A stretch of 45,942 nt of DNA from Candidatus Dormiibacterota bacterium (lineage in GTDB: Bacteria > Chloroflexota > Dormibacteria > Aeolococcales > Aeolococcaceae), in assembly GCA_003153125.1 (NCBI GenBank), contig PLWW01000050.1, positions 38,748 to 84,689 on the forward strand. The letters are read 5' to 3'. The notes under the pieces were generated by a model, which did no database searches, was not told the origin of the DNA, and worked only from the letters and a program-made list of their open reading frames with translations. How positions within the stretch are numbered: the first letter of the stretch is position 1; each line of letters starts with the position of its first letter. The translations under genes and the position numbers were made by a program. Positions 1-8,763 of this stretch are shown here, in pieces.

Positions 1-12
1 CTAGCCCTGCGC

Positions 13-2520
13 TCATGCCATCGCCGGCTCGGGCTTGATGACGCCGAGCGCAGCCCCTCCGGCGAGCAGCGCCGCGAATGCCTCCGGCTCGACGGCACGA
101 CTGAAGAGCTGGCCCTGGGCGCGATCGCAGCCATGCTCGCGGAGGAAGTCAGCTTGCGATGCTGTCTCGACCCCCGCAGCGACCACGTTCAGTTGGAGCG
201 CACGAGCGATGCCGAGGATGTGCTCCGCGAGTGTCGATCCCGGCGTGGCAGCGCCCAATTCGTCGATGAAAACCTTGTGGACCTTGAGAATGTCGACGGG
301 CAGCGCGCGCAGCCGCGACAATGCCGAGTTCCCGGCGCCGAAATCATTCACGGCCAGCTGCACGCCCAGGGCCTTGAGCTTGTCCAGGGTGACCACCACC
401 GCGCTGGAGTCTGCGATCAACGCGCCCTCGCTGAGGTCCAACTCGAGGCTGCCGGCCGGAAAGCCGGTGTCCTGCAGCGTGCTGGCCACCATCAGAACGA
501 AGTCGGGCCTGCCGAGGTTGCTGCTCGACAAGTTGACGGCGATGCGCACAAGCGGCAGGCCTGCCGCGCCCCACGCGCCGGCCTGGAGGCACGCCTGGTG
601 CAGGACGAAGGCGTCGATGCGCTCAGCAAGGTGAAGCTCCTCCGCAAGGGCCATGAACACCGCCGGGGCCACCCACCCTCGAAGCGGGTGCGGCCATCGG
701 GCGAGCGCTTCGGCACCGACGATGACCCCACTCTGCATGTCGACGATCGGCTGGTAGTGGACCTCGATGGTGCCGGCCTCGATTGCGGCTCGGAGCTCAT
801 CGCCGAGCTGCAGCCGATCGAGCCGATCGACGCGCATTGCTTGCGTGAAGACACGGTACTGGCCCTTCCCGCTCCGCTTCGCGAAGTACATGGCGAGGTC
901 GGCATCGCCAAGCAGGGTCTCGGCGTTGACCCGAGCGCGAGTCGATGAGGCGATGCCGACGCTGGCGCCGGGTGCGACGACACCCTTGCCGTCGACAAAG
1001 TACGGCTCCTGCAGCGCGCTGAGCAGGCGCTCGGTAACGGCCGCCGCCGCCTGGCTGGTTGTTCCCTCGAGGAGCACGGCGAACTCGTCGCCACCCAGGC
1101 GCGCCACGGTGTCCTGCGGGCGCACGGCGGCGACCAGTCTCTGCGCCACCGCCACCAGGAACTTGTCACCGCCCTGGTGACCGAAGGTGTCGTTGATCCT
1201 CTTGAAGTCGTCGAGGTCGATGTACAGCACGCTGTCGACGCGCGAGCCCTGGCCGGCCGCTGCCGCGGACCGTTCCGTACGCTGCCTCAACAACTCGCGG
1301 TTGGGAAGCCCCGTCAGTGGGTCGTGCAGGGCTTGGAACGTGAGTTGCTTCTCATGCTCGTGGCGTTCACTGATGTCGCTGATGTTGAGAACCATTCCAG
1401 CCACGGCCGGGTCGTCGAAGCGATTGGTCAACCTGGCCCACACGTGGCGCCAGCTACCGTCGCGGTGCTTGAGCCTGGCCTCGACCTCGAGTGTCGACCC
1501 GGCAGGCTCGGCCATGCCACGGTTCCACGCCGCACTGAATCGTCCGACGTCGTCCGGGTGCACGATGTCGGTCAGGCGAGGGACGGCATCGCCGGCGCTG
1601 TCCACGAATTCGCGGAACAGGGGCGTGGCGAAACCGATGGCACCGTCGGTGCCGACCACCAGGATCGCGTCGCTTGCGTTCTCGACCAGCGCCGCGAGTC
1701 GCCGTTCGCGCGCCCGAACGGCGTCGCGCTCCTGCTCCAGTTGGTCGGCCATCTTGTCAAACGCCTGGCCGAGATCGCCGATCTCATCGGAACGTCCACC
1801 CGCGATGCGGTGGCGCAGATCCCCGGCCGCGAGGCGGGCTGTGGCCCGGTTGAGCGCGCCGAGAGGTCGAAGAACAGAACGGGCCAGCCTGCTCGTCGAC
1901 CAGATCGCGATGGACATGCCGGCCGCCAGGGCGATCGCCACAGCGATCGCAGACGACCGTATCGCGGCATCTCGCGACTGCTGCAGGTCGAGCACAATGG
2001 CAGCTCCAGACGTCTCCAGGATGGTCAGCCGATCGATGAGTGAGGAGAGGTCGGAGTCGAGGTACGAGGCGAGCGCGGTCGCGCGAGTCGGGTCGACGGT
2101 GCCCGACTGTCGCAGTCGTCGGATCGCAACCCGGTACGCGCTCGTCTTCTTCCACTCGGCGTCGGCGGTTGAGAGGGCGTTCACCTGGTCGGCGGTGAGA
2201 CCGGTCTGCGCCGCCAGAGTGCGGAAATCGGCATCTACGTCATTCTCCGAAGCCGACATCGTGGTCACGTCGGCGGAGCCATGTCCGACCAGGACGTTGA
2301 GGGCATTGAAGCCGAAGGACTGGGCACTTGCCTCAAGCCCGGCCACCTGGCTGGTCAGCTGTTGCGCTCTGTCCAGCGCGACGGAGGTGTTGCTGGTGAC
2401 CACCAGGCCGGCTCCGGAGACAGCGGCCAAACCTGCGAGCGGCAACATCATCGCCATACCCGCCCGGCGGAAGCGCGGTTTCAGCCGTCGCCCCGTCAAC
2501 CGGCTGAACCAGGTGCGCAT
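13..2520 (-). CDS. Membrane HAMP-PAS-GGDEF-EAL protein (diguanylate cyclase, EAL domain degenerate)
   Basis: Cyclic-di-GMP signalling protein of about 835 residues. In order: basic N-terminus, TM1 near residues 18-42, an extracytoplasmic sensor region, TM2 near 188-212, HAMP, PAS, GGDEF and EAL. The active-site GGDEF is intact (476-480) and is preceded by an RxxD product-inhibition site (467-470), so cyclase activity is likely. The EAL domain keeps E604 but has Asn725 for the first Asp of DDFG, His748 for the Asp of KxD and Ala782 for the Glu of EGVE. It is probably a poor or inactive phosphodiesterase. I chose ATG 2520 because GGAG lies about 9 nt upstream and the signal-anchor follows closely. 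An upstream in-frame GTG at 2601 would add 27 residues. It follows the LacI gene on the same strand by about 200 bp. Confidence 0.9.
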   Translation of the reverse strand: MRTWFSRLTGRRLKPRFRRAGMAMMLPLAGLAAVSGAGLVVTSNTSVALDRAQQLTSQVAGLEASAQSFGFNALNVLVGHGSADVTTMSASENDVDADFRTLAAQTGLTADQVNALSTADAEWKKTSAYRVAIRRLRQSGTVDPTRATALASYLDSDLSSLIDRLTILETSGAAIVLDLQQSRDAAIRSSAIAVAIALAAGMSIAIWSTSRLARSVLRPLGALNRATARLAAGDLRHRIAGGRSDEIGDLGQAFDKMADQLEQERDAVRARERRLAALVENASDAILVVGTDGAIGFATPLFREFVDSAGDAVPRLTDIVHPDDVGRFSAAWNRGMAEPAGSTLEVEARLKHRDGSWRHVWARLTNRFDDPAVAGMVLNISDISERHEHEKQLTFQALHDPLTGLPNRELLRQRTERSAAAAGQGSRVDSVLYIDLDDFKRINDTFGHQGGDKFLVAVAQRLVAAVRPQDTVARLGGDEFAVLLEGTTSQAAAAVTERLLSALQEPYFVDGKGVVAPGASVGIASSTRARVNAETLLGDADLAMYFAKRSGKGQYRVFTQAMRVDRLDRLQLGDELRAAIEAGTIEVHYQPIVDMQSGVIVGAEALARWPHPLRGWVAPAVFMALAEELHLAERIDAFVLHQACLQAGAWGAAGLPLVRIAVNLSSSNLGRPDFVLMVASTLQDTGFPAGSLELDLSEGALIADSSAVVVTLDKLKALGVQLAVNDFGAGNSALSRLRALPVDILKVHKVFIDELGAATPGSTLAEHILGIARALQLNVVAAGVETASQADFLREHGCDRAQGQLFSRAVEPEAFAALLAGGAALGVIKPEPAMA

Positions 2521-2581
2521 CTCCTCGATCTCCAATCGCAGGACGGGACGGCTGCCGTGGGCAGGAGCCCGTTGCACAAGG

Positions 2582-2596
2582 CGCGACAATGTCGCG
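2582..2596. promoter_or_regulatory. Perfect inverted repeat upstream of the GGDEF/EAL gene
   Basis: CGCGACaatGTCGCG has 6-bp arms and a 3-bp centre. It lies 62 bp upstream of the chosen start and covers the alternative GTG start. It may be an operator or a short RNA hairpin. No binding protein can be named. Confidence 0.35.
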
Positions 2597-2728
2597 TGCA
2601 CTGCGATTGTCGACGCCCGGAATCACATCCCGGAGCGCCGCGACCACTCCGTTGGATGATGGTGCACGGCCGTGCCGGTTGCCGCCTGCCGCTCCCAGCG
2701 CGCAACGAGTTGCGCGCGCCACCTCAGT

Positions 2729-3766
2729 TCAGGTGGTTCGGGAGGGCTCGTGCCGCTGGGTGGTGCCACGCACCATCAACTCGACCGGGAGCAGGGTGCT
2801 CCGCCGAGCCCGAACGGACGGTTGACCGCGCAAAAGGGCGAGCAACTCGTTGGCAGCCATCCGCCCCATCTCCTCGAGCGGCAACCTGACCGTGGTCAGC
2901 GGAGGGGTCAGCCGATCGACAAATGGCATGTCGTTGAATCCGGTGAGGGACACGTCCTCCGGGCAGCGCACGCCGGCGGCGCGAAGAGCATCCAGCGCAC
3001 CCAGTGCAATGAGGTCATTGCCTGCGACCACCCCGCTGAATCGATCTGGTCCCGCCAGGACGGCCGTCATCCCGTCGAACCCGGCCGCCTCGGTGAACGC
3101 GCCGGTGACCCGAACATGGGCGTCGCCGCCCGGCAGCGAGTCCGCCCGCAACGCGGACTCGAAGGCCTCAGCTCGGTCGCGGCCAGTCGAGAGATGCTGC
3201 GGGCCCGCAAGATGCAACAGGCGCCGGTGACCGAGGCCGCGGAGGTGCTGTACTGCCATGGCGATCCCCGCACGCTCATCACCCCCGACGTACGGCCAGC
3301 GACCGCGCCGGGTGTTACGGTTGGCGAGGACCGCGGCGACACCGCGGTCGTCGAGGTCTTCGAGGAGCGGGTCGTCCCACTCGGCGGTGGCGATGATGAA
3401 GCCGTCGGCCCCTCGCGCCAACAGGGACTCAACCTGGCTGCGTGGGCCTCGGATGTCGTTGTTGGTATCGCTGAGCACGACGGTGTACCCGGCGGTCGTC
3501 AGGACCTGCTCGGCGCCGCGCAGAATCAACGAGAAGAGCGGATTGGTGATGTCGGGCACCACCACGCCCACAAGGTACGACCGGGCTGTGCGCAGGCCAC
3601 GGGCGTGCGCGTTGGGCACGTAGCCGAGCCGCTCGGCCGCTCGCGCCACTCGACGCACGGTGTCACGGCTCACGTGCCGCTGCGTGTTCGGGTTCAGTGC
3701 CCTGCTGGCCGTCCCCGCGTGGACACCCGCTGCCTTGGCAACATCTGCGAGCTTGACCCGTTCCAC
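2729..3766 (-). CDS. LacI-family transcriptional repressor
   Basis: About 345 residues. An N-terminal LacI helix-turn-helix begins a few residues in (KLADVAKAAGVHAGTASRAL), with the hinge helix near residues 45-60. A periplasmic-binding-protein-type effector domain follows (VGVVVPDITNPLFSLIL onward) and contains the usual late motif TGFNDMPFVDRLTPPLTTVR. The GTG start at 3766 places the HTH at the normal distance from the N-terminus. No clear Shine-Dalgarno precedes it, and a GTG further upstream (about 3815) is possible. The gene is divergent from the M24/2-oxo acid dehydrogenase operon. Two copies of a CG-centred palindrome, typical of LacI-family operators, lie in between, so it is the likely local repressor and autoregulator. 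The inducer is unknown. Confidence 0.92.
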   Translation of the reverse strand: MERVKLADVAKAAGVHAGTASRALNPNTQRHVSRDTVRRVARAAERLGYVPNAHARGLRTARSYLVGVVVPDITNPLFSLILRGAEQVLTTAGYTVVLSDTNNDIRGPRSQVESLLARGADGFIIATAEWDDPLLEDLDDRGVAAVLANRNTRRGRWPYVGGDERAGIAMAVQHLRGLGHRRLLHLAGPQHLSTGRDRAEAFESALRADSLPGGDAHVRVTGAFTEAAGFDGMTAVLAGPDRFSGVVAGNDLIALGALDALRAAGVRCPEDVSLTGFNDMPFVDRLTPPLTTVRLPLEEMGRMAANELLALLRGQPSVRARRSTLLPVELMVRGTTQRHEPSRTT

Positions 3767-3798
3767 CAGAGAAGGATAGGCAACCGAACGGGTTTCGA

Positions 3799-3808
3799 CA
3801 ATCGATTG
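3799..3808. promoter_or_regulatory. Candidate LacI-family operator O1
   Basis: Perfect 10-bp palindrome CAATCGATTG with a central CpG, the usual geometry for LacI-family operators. It lies about 33 bp upstream of the repressor start. The same 11-mer CAATCGATTGC recurs at 3860. Confidence 0.6.
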
Positions 3809-3859
3809 CTGCACCAGCCTCGCGGACCCGGGGCGAGGTCGCGTCCCGTACAATTTGGC

Positions 3860-3869
3860 CAATCGATTG
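3860..3869. promoter_or_regulatory. Candidate LacI-family operator O2
   Basis: Second exact copy of CAATCGATTG, 61 bp from O1 and about 125 bp upstream of the M24 start. The 61-bp spacing is close to six helical turns, so the two sites face the same side of the DNA. This suits a repressor bridging both divergent promoters. Confidence 0.6.
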
Positions 3870-3994
3870 CGGTAAGGAGTATGTCGCGTGGCGAGGTTGA
3901 CCCCACTCGACAGCACGGATGCTCTGAGGGGCCGCGCCGACCTCCCGCCCACCATCCGTGCCGGCTTCGATCCCGGCACGCGAGGAGACATGCG

Positions 3995-5245
3995 ATGAGC
4001 CCTCTGACTGGCGTTGTTCCCCCCAGCCCGGGGCGCATGAACGTCGATTTCGAGGAGCGCGTCGACTTCACGCGCCTGCGCTCCTACAGGCTGGCGCGTG
4101 CCCGCGCCGCGCTCGACGCGTCGGACCTCGGCGCCGTGCTCCTGTTCGACGTCAACAACATCCGCTACGTGTCGGCGACGATGATCGGCGAGTGGGCCCG
4201 CGACAAGGTGGCCCGCTATGTGCTGCTGACCCGCGGCGGCGAGCCCATCGTGTGGGACTTCGGGTCGGCTGCCAAGCACCATCGGTTGTTCGCGCCGTGG
4301 ATCCGCCCCGAGAACAGCCGTGCCGGCATGCTCGGCCTGCGTGGGGCGGTCGCACCGGACGCCGGGCTGATGGTGCGGGCCGTCGCCGAGATCAAGGCCG
4401 AGCTGACCGCGGCAGGCGTTGCCGGGATGCCGCTCGGCGTCGACATCGCCGAGACGCCGATGCTCCTCGAGCTGCAACGCGCGGGCATCGAGGTTCGCGA
4501 TGCGCAGCAGGTGATGCTCGACGCCCGCCTGATCAAATCCGCCGACGAGATCACCCTGCTCTCCACAGCCGCCGCGATGGTCGACGGCGTCTACCAGGAC
4601 ATCGCCGAGGCGCTCAAGCCGGGCGTGCGCGAGAACGAGATCGTGGCCCTGGCCAACAAGCGCCTCTACGAGATGGGGTCCGACGATGTCGAGGCGATCA
4701 ACGCCGTCTCCGGCGAACGCTGCAACCCGCATCCCCACAACTTCTCCGACCGCCTCATCCGTCCCGGTGACCAGGCGTACTTCGACATCATCCAGTCGTT
4801 CAACGGCTACCGCACCTGTTACTACCGCACCTTCGCGGTGGGCCGGTCGAGCCAATCGCAGCGAGACGCCTACGCGCAGGCCCGGGAGTGGATCGACGCC
4901 GCCATCGAGTTGGTCAAGCCGGGCACCACGACAGACCAGATCGCCACCCTGTGGCCGAGGGCGACCGACTTCGGTTTCAACAGCGAGATGGAAGCGTTCG
5001 GACTGCAGTTCGGCCACGGCCTGGGGCTGGGCCTCCACGAGCGGCCCATCATCTCGCGCCTCAACTCGCTGGAGAACCCCATCGAACTGCAGGAGGGCAT
5101 GGTCTTCGCCCTGGAGACGTACTGCCCCGCAAGCGACGGCCAGTCCGCGGCGCGCATCGAAGAGGAGGTCGTGATCACAGCCGACGGCTGCGCCCTGCTC
5201 ACCCTCTTCCCCGCCGAGGAGCTGTTCGTCACCAACAGGTATTAG
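3995..5245 (+). CDS. M24/creatinase-fold enzyme (Xaa-Pro peptidase-like) with altered metal site
   Basis: About 416 residues with an N-terminal creatinase-type domain (about 25-165) and a C-terminal pita-bread domain (about 175-410). Four of the five M24 metal ligands are recognisable: D264, H341 in GHGLGLGLHE, E374 in GMVFALE, and E389 in RIEEEV. The second Asp, 11 residues after D264, is Cys275 (GYRTCYYRTF). A classic dinuclear aminopeptidase site is therefore incomplete, and the protein may instead act on a small C-N or C-O substrate, as creatinase does. The ATG at 3995 has GAGGAG 9 nt upstream. It is the first gene of the operon with E1, an aldehyde dehydrogenase and E2, which suggests it produces or releases a substrate for them. 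The true substrate is unknown. Confidence 0.85.
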   Translation: MSPLTGVVPPSPGRMNVDFEERVDFTRLRSYRLARARAALDASDLGAVLLFDVNNIRYVSATMIGEWARDKVARYVLLTRGGEPIVWDFGSAAKHHRLFAPWIRPENSRAGMLGLRGAVAPDAGLMVRAVAEIKAELTAAGVAGMPLGVDIAETPMLLELQRAGIEVRDAQQVMLDARLIKSADEITLLSTAAAMVDGVYQDIAEALKPGVRENEIVALANKRLYEMGSDDVEAINAVSGERCNPHPHNFSDRLIRPGDQAYFDIIQSFNGYRTCYYRTFAVGRSSQSQRDAYAQAREWIDAAIELVKPGTTTDQIATLWPRATDFGFNSEMEAFGLQFGHGLGLGLHERPIISRLNSLENPIELQEGMVFALETYCPASDGQSAARIEEEVVITADGCALLTLFPAEELFVTNRY

Positions 5246-5279
5246 CCGGCCGCCATCCGCCACCAGAGGAAGCACCCAC

Positions 5280-6341
5280 ATGTCCGCACCGACCGACGAC
5301 ATCACCGTGGCGAAAGGACCGCCGGGGGTCGACCCGGCCATCCTGCACCGTCCCGGCGGCAGTGTCGACGCCCCCACGCAACTTGCCCTGTACCGCCAGA
5401 TGGTGCGTATGCGCAAGTTCGAGAAGCGTGCCTATGACCTGTTCCTGCAGAACCTCGTCAAGGGCACGAGCCATCTCTCGCTCGGGCAGGAGGCGATCGC
5501 CGCGGCCTTTGGCGTGGCCATGGACGAGAAGGACTATACCTTCGCAACCTATCGCGGTCATGCGCACACCCTGGCCCGGGGCACGTCGATGACCGGGGTG
5601 ATGGGCGAGCTCCTGGGGCGCAGCTGCGGCGTCCTCTCGGGCAAGGGCGGGTCGATGCACCTCACCGACGTCAAACGCGGCGTGATGGGCTCCTATGCGA
5701 TCGTCGGCGCTCACCTGACCATCGCGCTGGGAGCCGCGTGGTCGGCCAAGCATCGTGGCGACCCGCGCGTTGCGGTGGCCTTCTTCGGTGACGGCACGAC
5801 CAACATCGGCGCCTTCCACGAGTCCCTCAACCTCGCCGCGGTGTGGAAGCTGCCCGTCGTGTTCGTGTGTGAGAACAACCTCTACATGGAGTACACACCG
5901 ATCCGCACCGTCACCGCGGTCGACAACCCCGCCGCCGATCGCGCTTCGGCGTACGGCCTCGACAGCATCGTCGTCGACGGCAACGACGCCGACGCCATGT
6001 ACCTCACCGCTCGCGAGTGCCTGGAGCGCGCCCGGAGTGGCGGCGGTCCCTCGCTGATCGAGGCGCGCACCTATCGCACCAGCGGTCACTCACGGGCCGA
6101 TCCCGGCAAGTACAAGCCCGAGGAGGAGGTGGCCGCGTGGGCCGCGTACGACCCGATCGACCTGTACCGCGCGCGCCTCCTCGCCCACGGGGTCGGCGAG
6201 GCTGACCTCGACGCCGTCGACGAGACCGCTGACAGCGACGTTCAGACCGCCACCGTTGAAGCCCAGGCCTCTCCGCCGCCGGGGCTCGACCTGCTCATGC
6301 ACCACGTCTGGTCGGATGGAGGCTCGTCATGGCGGAACTGA
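5280..6341 (+). CDS. 2-oxo acid dehydrogenase E1 component, alpha subunit
   Basis: About 353 residues. ThDP-dependent decarboxylase subunit of the pyruvate/acetoin dehydrogenase type. The thiamine diphosphate motif runs from GDGTTNIGAFHESLN to ENN, and the usual YRGHAHTLARG and GKGGSMH segments are present. AGAGGA lies about 9 nt before ATG 5280. It follows the M24 gene by 34 bp and overlaps the beta subunit by 13 bp. The 2-oxo acid cannot be told from sequence alone. Pyruvate, acetoin-derived and branched-chain substrates all remain possible. Confidence 0.93.
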   Translation: MSAPTDDITVAKGPPGVDPAILHRPGGSVDAPTQLALYRQMVRMRKFEKRAYDLFLQNLVKGTSHLSLGQEAIAAAFGVAMDEKDYTFATYRGHAHTLARGTSMTGVMGELLGRSCGVLSGKGGSMHLTDVKRGVMGSYAIVGAHLTIALGAAWSAKHRGDPRVAVAFFGDGTTNIGAFHESLNLAAVWKLPVVFVCENNLYMEYTPIRTVTAVDNPAADRASAYGLDSIVVDGNDADAMYLTARECLERARSGGGPSLIEARTYRTSGHSRADPGKYKPEEEVAAWAAYDPIDLYRARLLAHGVGEADLDAVDETADSDVQTATVEAQASPPPGLDLLMHHVWSDGGSSWRN

Positions 6342-7306
6342 GCTATCGCGACGCCGTGTCGCGAGCGATCGCGCAGGAGATGGACCGCGACCCGTCCGTC
6401 GTGCTCCTCGGCGAGGACATCGGCGCCGCGGGGGGCGTCTTCAAGGCCACCGTGGGGTTGCTCGAGCGCTTCGGCCCCGAGCGGGTCCGTGACACCCCCA
6501 TCTCCGAGCAGGCCATCCTCGGCGCCGCCATGGGAGCGGCCATGACCGGGCTTCGACCGATCGCGGAGATCATGTTCGCGGACTTCTTCGCCGTCTGCTG
6601 GGACATCGTCGCCAACCAGATCGCCAAGAGCTCCTACATGACCGCGGGACAGGTGAGCTTCCCGCTGGTGATCAGGTCGGGTAACGGCGGGGGGCTGCGC
6701 TTCGGGGCCCAGCACTCCCAGGCGGTCGAGAACTGGGCGATGGCCATCCCCGGGCTCAAGGTGGTGGCGCCGTCCAACCCGGCCGACGTCATCGGCCTGT
6801 TCGCGGCCGCGGTGCGCGACCCCGACCCGGTGATGTTCTTCGAGGCCAAGGGCCTCTACGCCACCAAGGGTGAGGTGCCCGACGGCGAGCTGGTCGACAC
6901 CCTGGGCACGGCCAAGGTGCTGCGCTCCGGTACGGACGCCACCATCGTCGCCCTCGCAGCGATGGTGCCTCGCGCCCTTGCCGCCGCCGAGGTGCTGGCC
7001 GCGCGGGGGATCGACTCCACCGTCGTCGACGTGCGCAGCCTGGTGCCGCTCGACACGCAGACCATCCTCCGCGAGGTCTCCGCCACCGGGAGGATGTTCA
7101 CCGTCGAGGAGAACCCGCGCCTGTGCGGCTGGGGTGCCGAGCTGGTGTCGATCGTCGCCGAGGAGTGCTTCGACGACCTCGACGGACCGCCGCTGCGCAT
7201 CACGACGCCGCACATCCCGCTACCTTCCGCTGATGCGCTCGAGGACTTGGCGATCCCGTCCGTCGAGCGGATCATCAGCACCATTGAGAGGGCGATGCAG
7301 TCATGA
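6329..7306 (+). CDS. 2-oxo acid dehydrogenase E1 component, beta subunit
   Basis: About 325 residues with a transketolase pyrimidine-binding domain followed by a transketolase C-terminal domain. Family landmarks include LGEDIGAAGGVFKAT near the N-terminus, the DTPISEQAILGAAMGAA segment, and TVEENPRLCGWGAE in the C-terminal domain. GGAGG lies 6 nt before ATG 6329. The start is inside the alpha gene (13 bp) and the stop overlaps the aldehyde dehydrogenase start (ATGA), so the three genes are translationally coupled. It forms the alpha2beta2 E1 heterotetramer with the upstream product. Confidence 0.93.
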   Translation: MAELSYRDAVSRAIAQEMDRDPSVVLLGEDIGAAGGVFKATVGLLERFGPERVRDTPISEQAILGAAMGAAMTGLRPIAEIMFADFFAVCWDIVANQIAKSSYMTAGQVSFPLVIRSGNGGGLRFGAQHSQAVENWAMAIPGLKVVAPSNPADVIGLFAAAVRDPDPVMFFEAKGLYATKGEVPDGELVDTLGTAKVLRSGTDATIVALAAMVPRALAAAEVLAARGIDSTVVDVRSLVPLDTQTILREVSATGRMFTVEENPRLCGWGAELVSIVAEECFDDLDGPPLRITTPHIPLPSADALEDLAIPSVERIISTIERAMQS

Positions 7307-8763
7307 GCACCACACTGCAACCTGAGGCCGTGAGCGCGCCGACCCAGCTGCTGGTCGGCGGCCTGTGGGTGGACTCCTCGGACGGGATGACCTTCGAGGT
7401 CGAGGACCCCGCCACGGGCGAGGTGATCGCCGTCGTCGCCGACGGCTCGGTGGAGGACGGGCTCGCCGCTGTGAGCGCGGCCTACGAGGCGCTCCCAGGA
7501 TGGTCGGCGACACCGCCGAGGCAACGCGGCGAGGTGCTTCGGCGCATGTTCGACCTCATGACCGAGCGCACCGAGGAGCTGGCGCGACTCATCGTCAGGG
7601 AGAACGGCAAGGCCCTCCCCGACGCACGTGGCGAGGTCACCTACGCCGCCGAGTTCTTCCGCTGGTTCGCCGAGGAGGCCGTGCGCGGCGGCGGTGACCT
7701 GCACACGGCTCCCTCGGGTGCCAACCGGATCCTGGTGTTGCGCCAGCCGATCGGGGTGAGCGTGCTGGTGACACCGTGGAACTTCCCTGCGGCGATGGCC
7801 ACCCGCAAGATCGGCCCGGCGCTGGCGGCGGGGTGCACTGTGGTGCTCAAGCCGGCATCGGACACGCCGCTGACAGCGCTCGCGCTCGGAGCCCTGCTCG
7901 GCGATGCGGGCGTCCCCGCCGGTGTGGTCAACGTGCTGCCCTCGCGGCGCTCAGGGCCTGTGGTGGGAGCCATGCTCCACGACCCCCGGGTGCGCAAGCT
8001 CTCCTTCACGGGGTCCACCGCGGTGGGCCGCGGCCTGCTTCACCAGGCGGCCGACTGCGTGGTCAGCTGCTCCATGGAGCTGGGCGGCAACGCCCCGTTC
8101 ATCGTCTTCGATGACGCCGACATCGAAGCCGCGGTCGCCGGCGCGATGGTCGCCAAGATGCGCAACGGCGGCGAGGCCTGCACCGCCGCCAATCGTTTCC
8201 TGGTGCAGCGTGGTATCGCGGCCGACTTCGGGCGACGGCTCGCCGAGGCCATGGGTGCGATGCGCATGGGCCGAGGCCTCGACGAGGGCGTGCAACTGGG
8301 TCCCCTGGTCAACGCCGCCAGCCGCGACAAGGTCGCCGAATTGGTCGATGGCGCCGTTCGTGACGGCGCCCGTGTTGTGGTCGGCGCCGGCGCCCCCGCC
8401 GGCCCGGGCTACTTCTACTCCCCCACGGTGCTCGTCGACGTGCCGTCGAGCGCGGCAATCCTCCGCGAGGAGATCTTCGGGCCCGTCGCGCCGCTTGTCG
8501 CGTTCGACACTGAGCAGGAGGCTGTCGAGCTCGCCAACGACACCGAGTACGGCCTGGTCGCGTACGTGTACACGAGCGACCTGCGCCGCGGTCTCCGGGT
8601 CAGCGAGGCGCTGGAATCCGGAATGGTGGGCCTCAACCGAGCGCTAGTCTCCGACCCCGCCGCCCCCTTCGGCGGGGTGAAGCAGAGCGGTCTCGGGCGC
8701 GAGGGCGGCCATGACGGGCTCCTCGAGTTCATGGAGAGCAAGTACGTCGCGGTGACCTGGTGA
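7303..8763 (+). CDS. NAD(P)-dependent aldehyde dehydrogenase (succinate-semialdehyde dehydrogenase-like)
   Basis: About 486 residues, full length for the family. It has the PWNFPAA cofactor-loop motif, FTGSTAVGR, catalytic Cys293 (GGEACTAANRF) and general base Glu259 (MELGGN). It is closest in pattern to GabD-type enzymes, including the PFGGVKQSGLGREGG C-terminal segment, but substrate specificity is not proven. The start overlaps the E1 beta stop by 4 bp, and its stop overlaps the E2 GTG start by 4 bp (GTGA). Its place between E1 and E2 suggests that the pathway also oxidises an aldehyde. Confidence 0.9.
   Translation: MSTTLQPEAVSAPTQLLVGGLWVDSSDGMTFEVEDPATGEVIAVVADGSVEDGLAAVSAAYEALPGWSATPPRQRGEVLRRMFDLMTERTEELARLIVRENGKALPDARGEVTYAAEFFRWFAEEAVRGGGDLHTAPSGANRILVLRQPIGVSVLVTPWNFPAAMATRKIGPALAAGCTVVLKPASDTPLTALALGALLGDAGVPAGVVNVLPSRRSGPVVGAMLHDPRVRKLSFTGSTAVGRGLLHQAADCVVSCSMELGGNAPFIVFDDADIEAAVAGAMVAKMRNGGEACTAANRFLVQRGIAADFGRRLAEAMGAMRMGRGLDEGVQLGPLVNAASRDKVAELVDGAVRDGARVVVGAGAPAGPGYFYSPTVLVDVPSSAAILREEIFGPVAPLVAFDTEQEAVELANDTEYGLVAYVYTSDLRRGLRVSEALESGMVGLNRALVSDPAAPFGGVKQSGLGREGGHDGLLEFMESKYVAVTW

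Noticed and set aside
3995..5245. DMSP lyase DddP
   Set aside because: DddP belongs to the M24 family but keeps a D-x-D and a further Asp at the metal site. Here the corresponding position is Cys and the N-terminal extension is absent.
3767..5416. N-terminal extension of the LacI frame on the minus strand across the M24 gene
   Set aside because: It is an open frame in GC-rich DNA opposite a clearly coding gene. The LacI HTH sets the true start near 3766.
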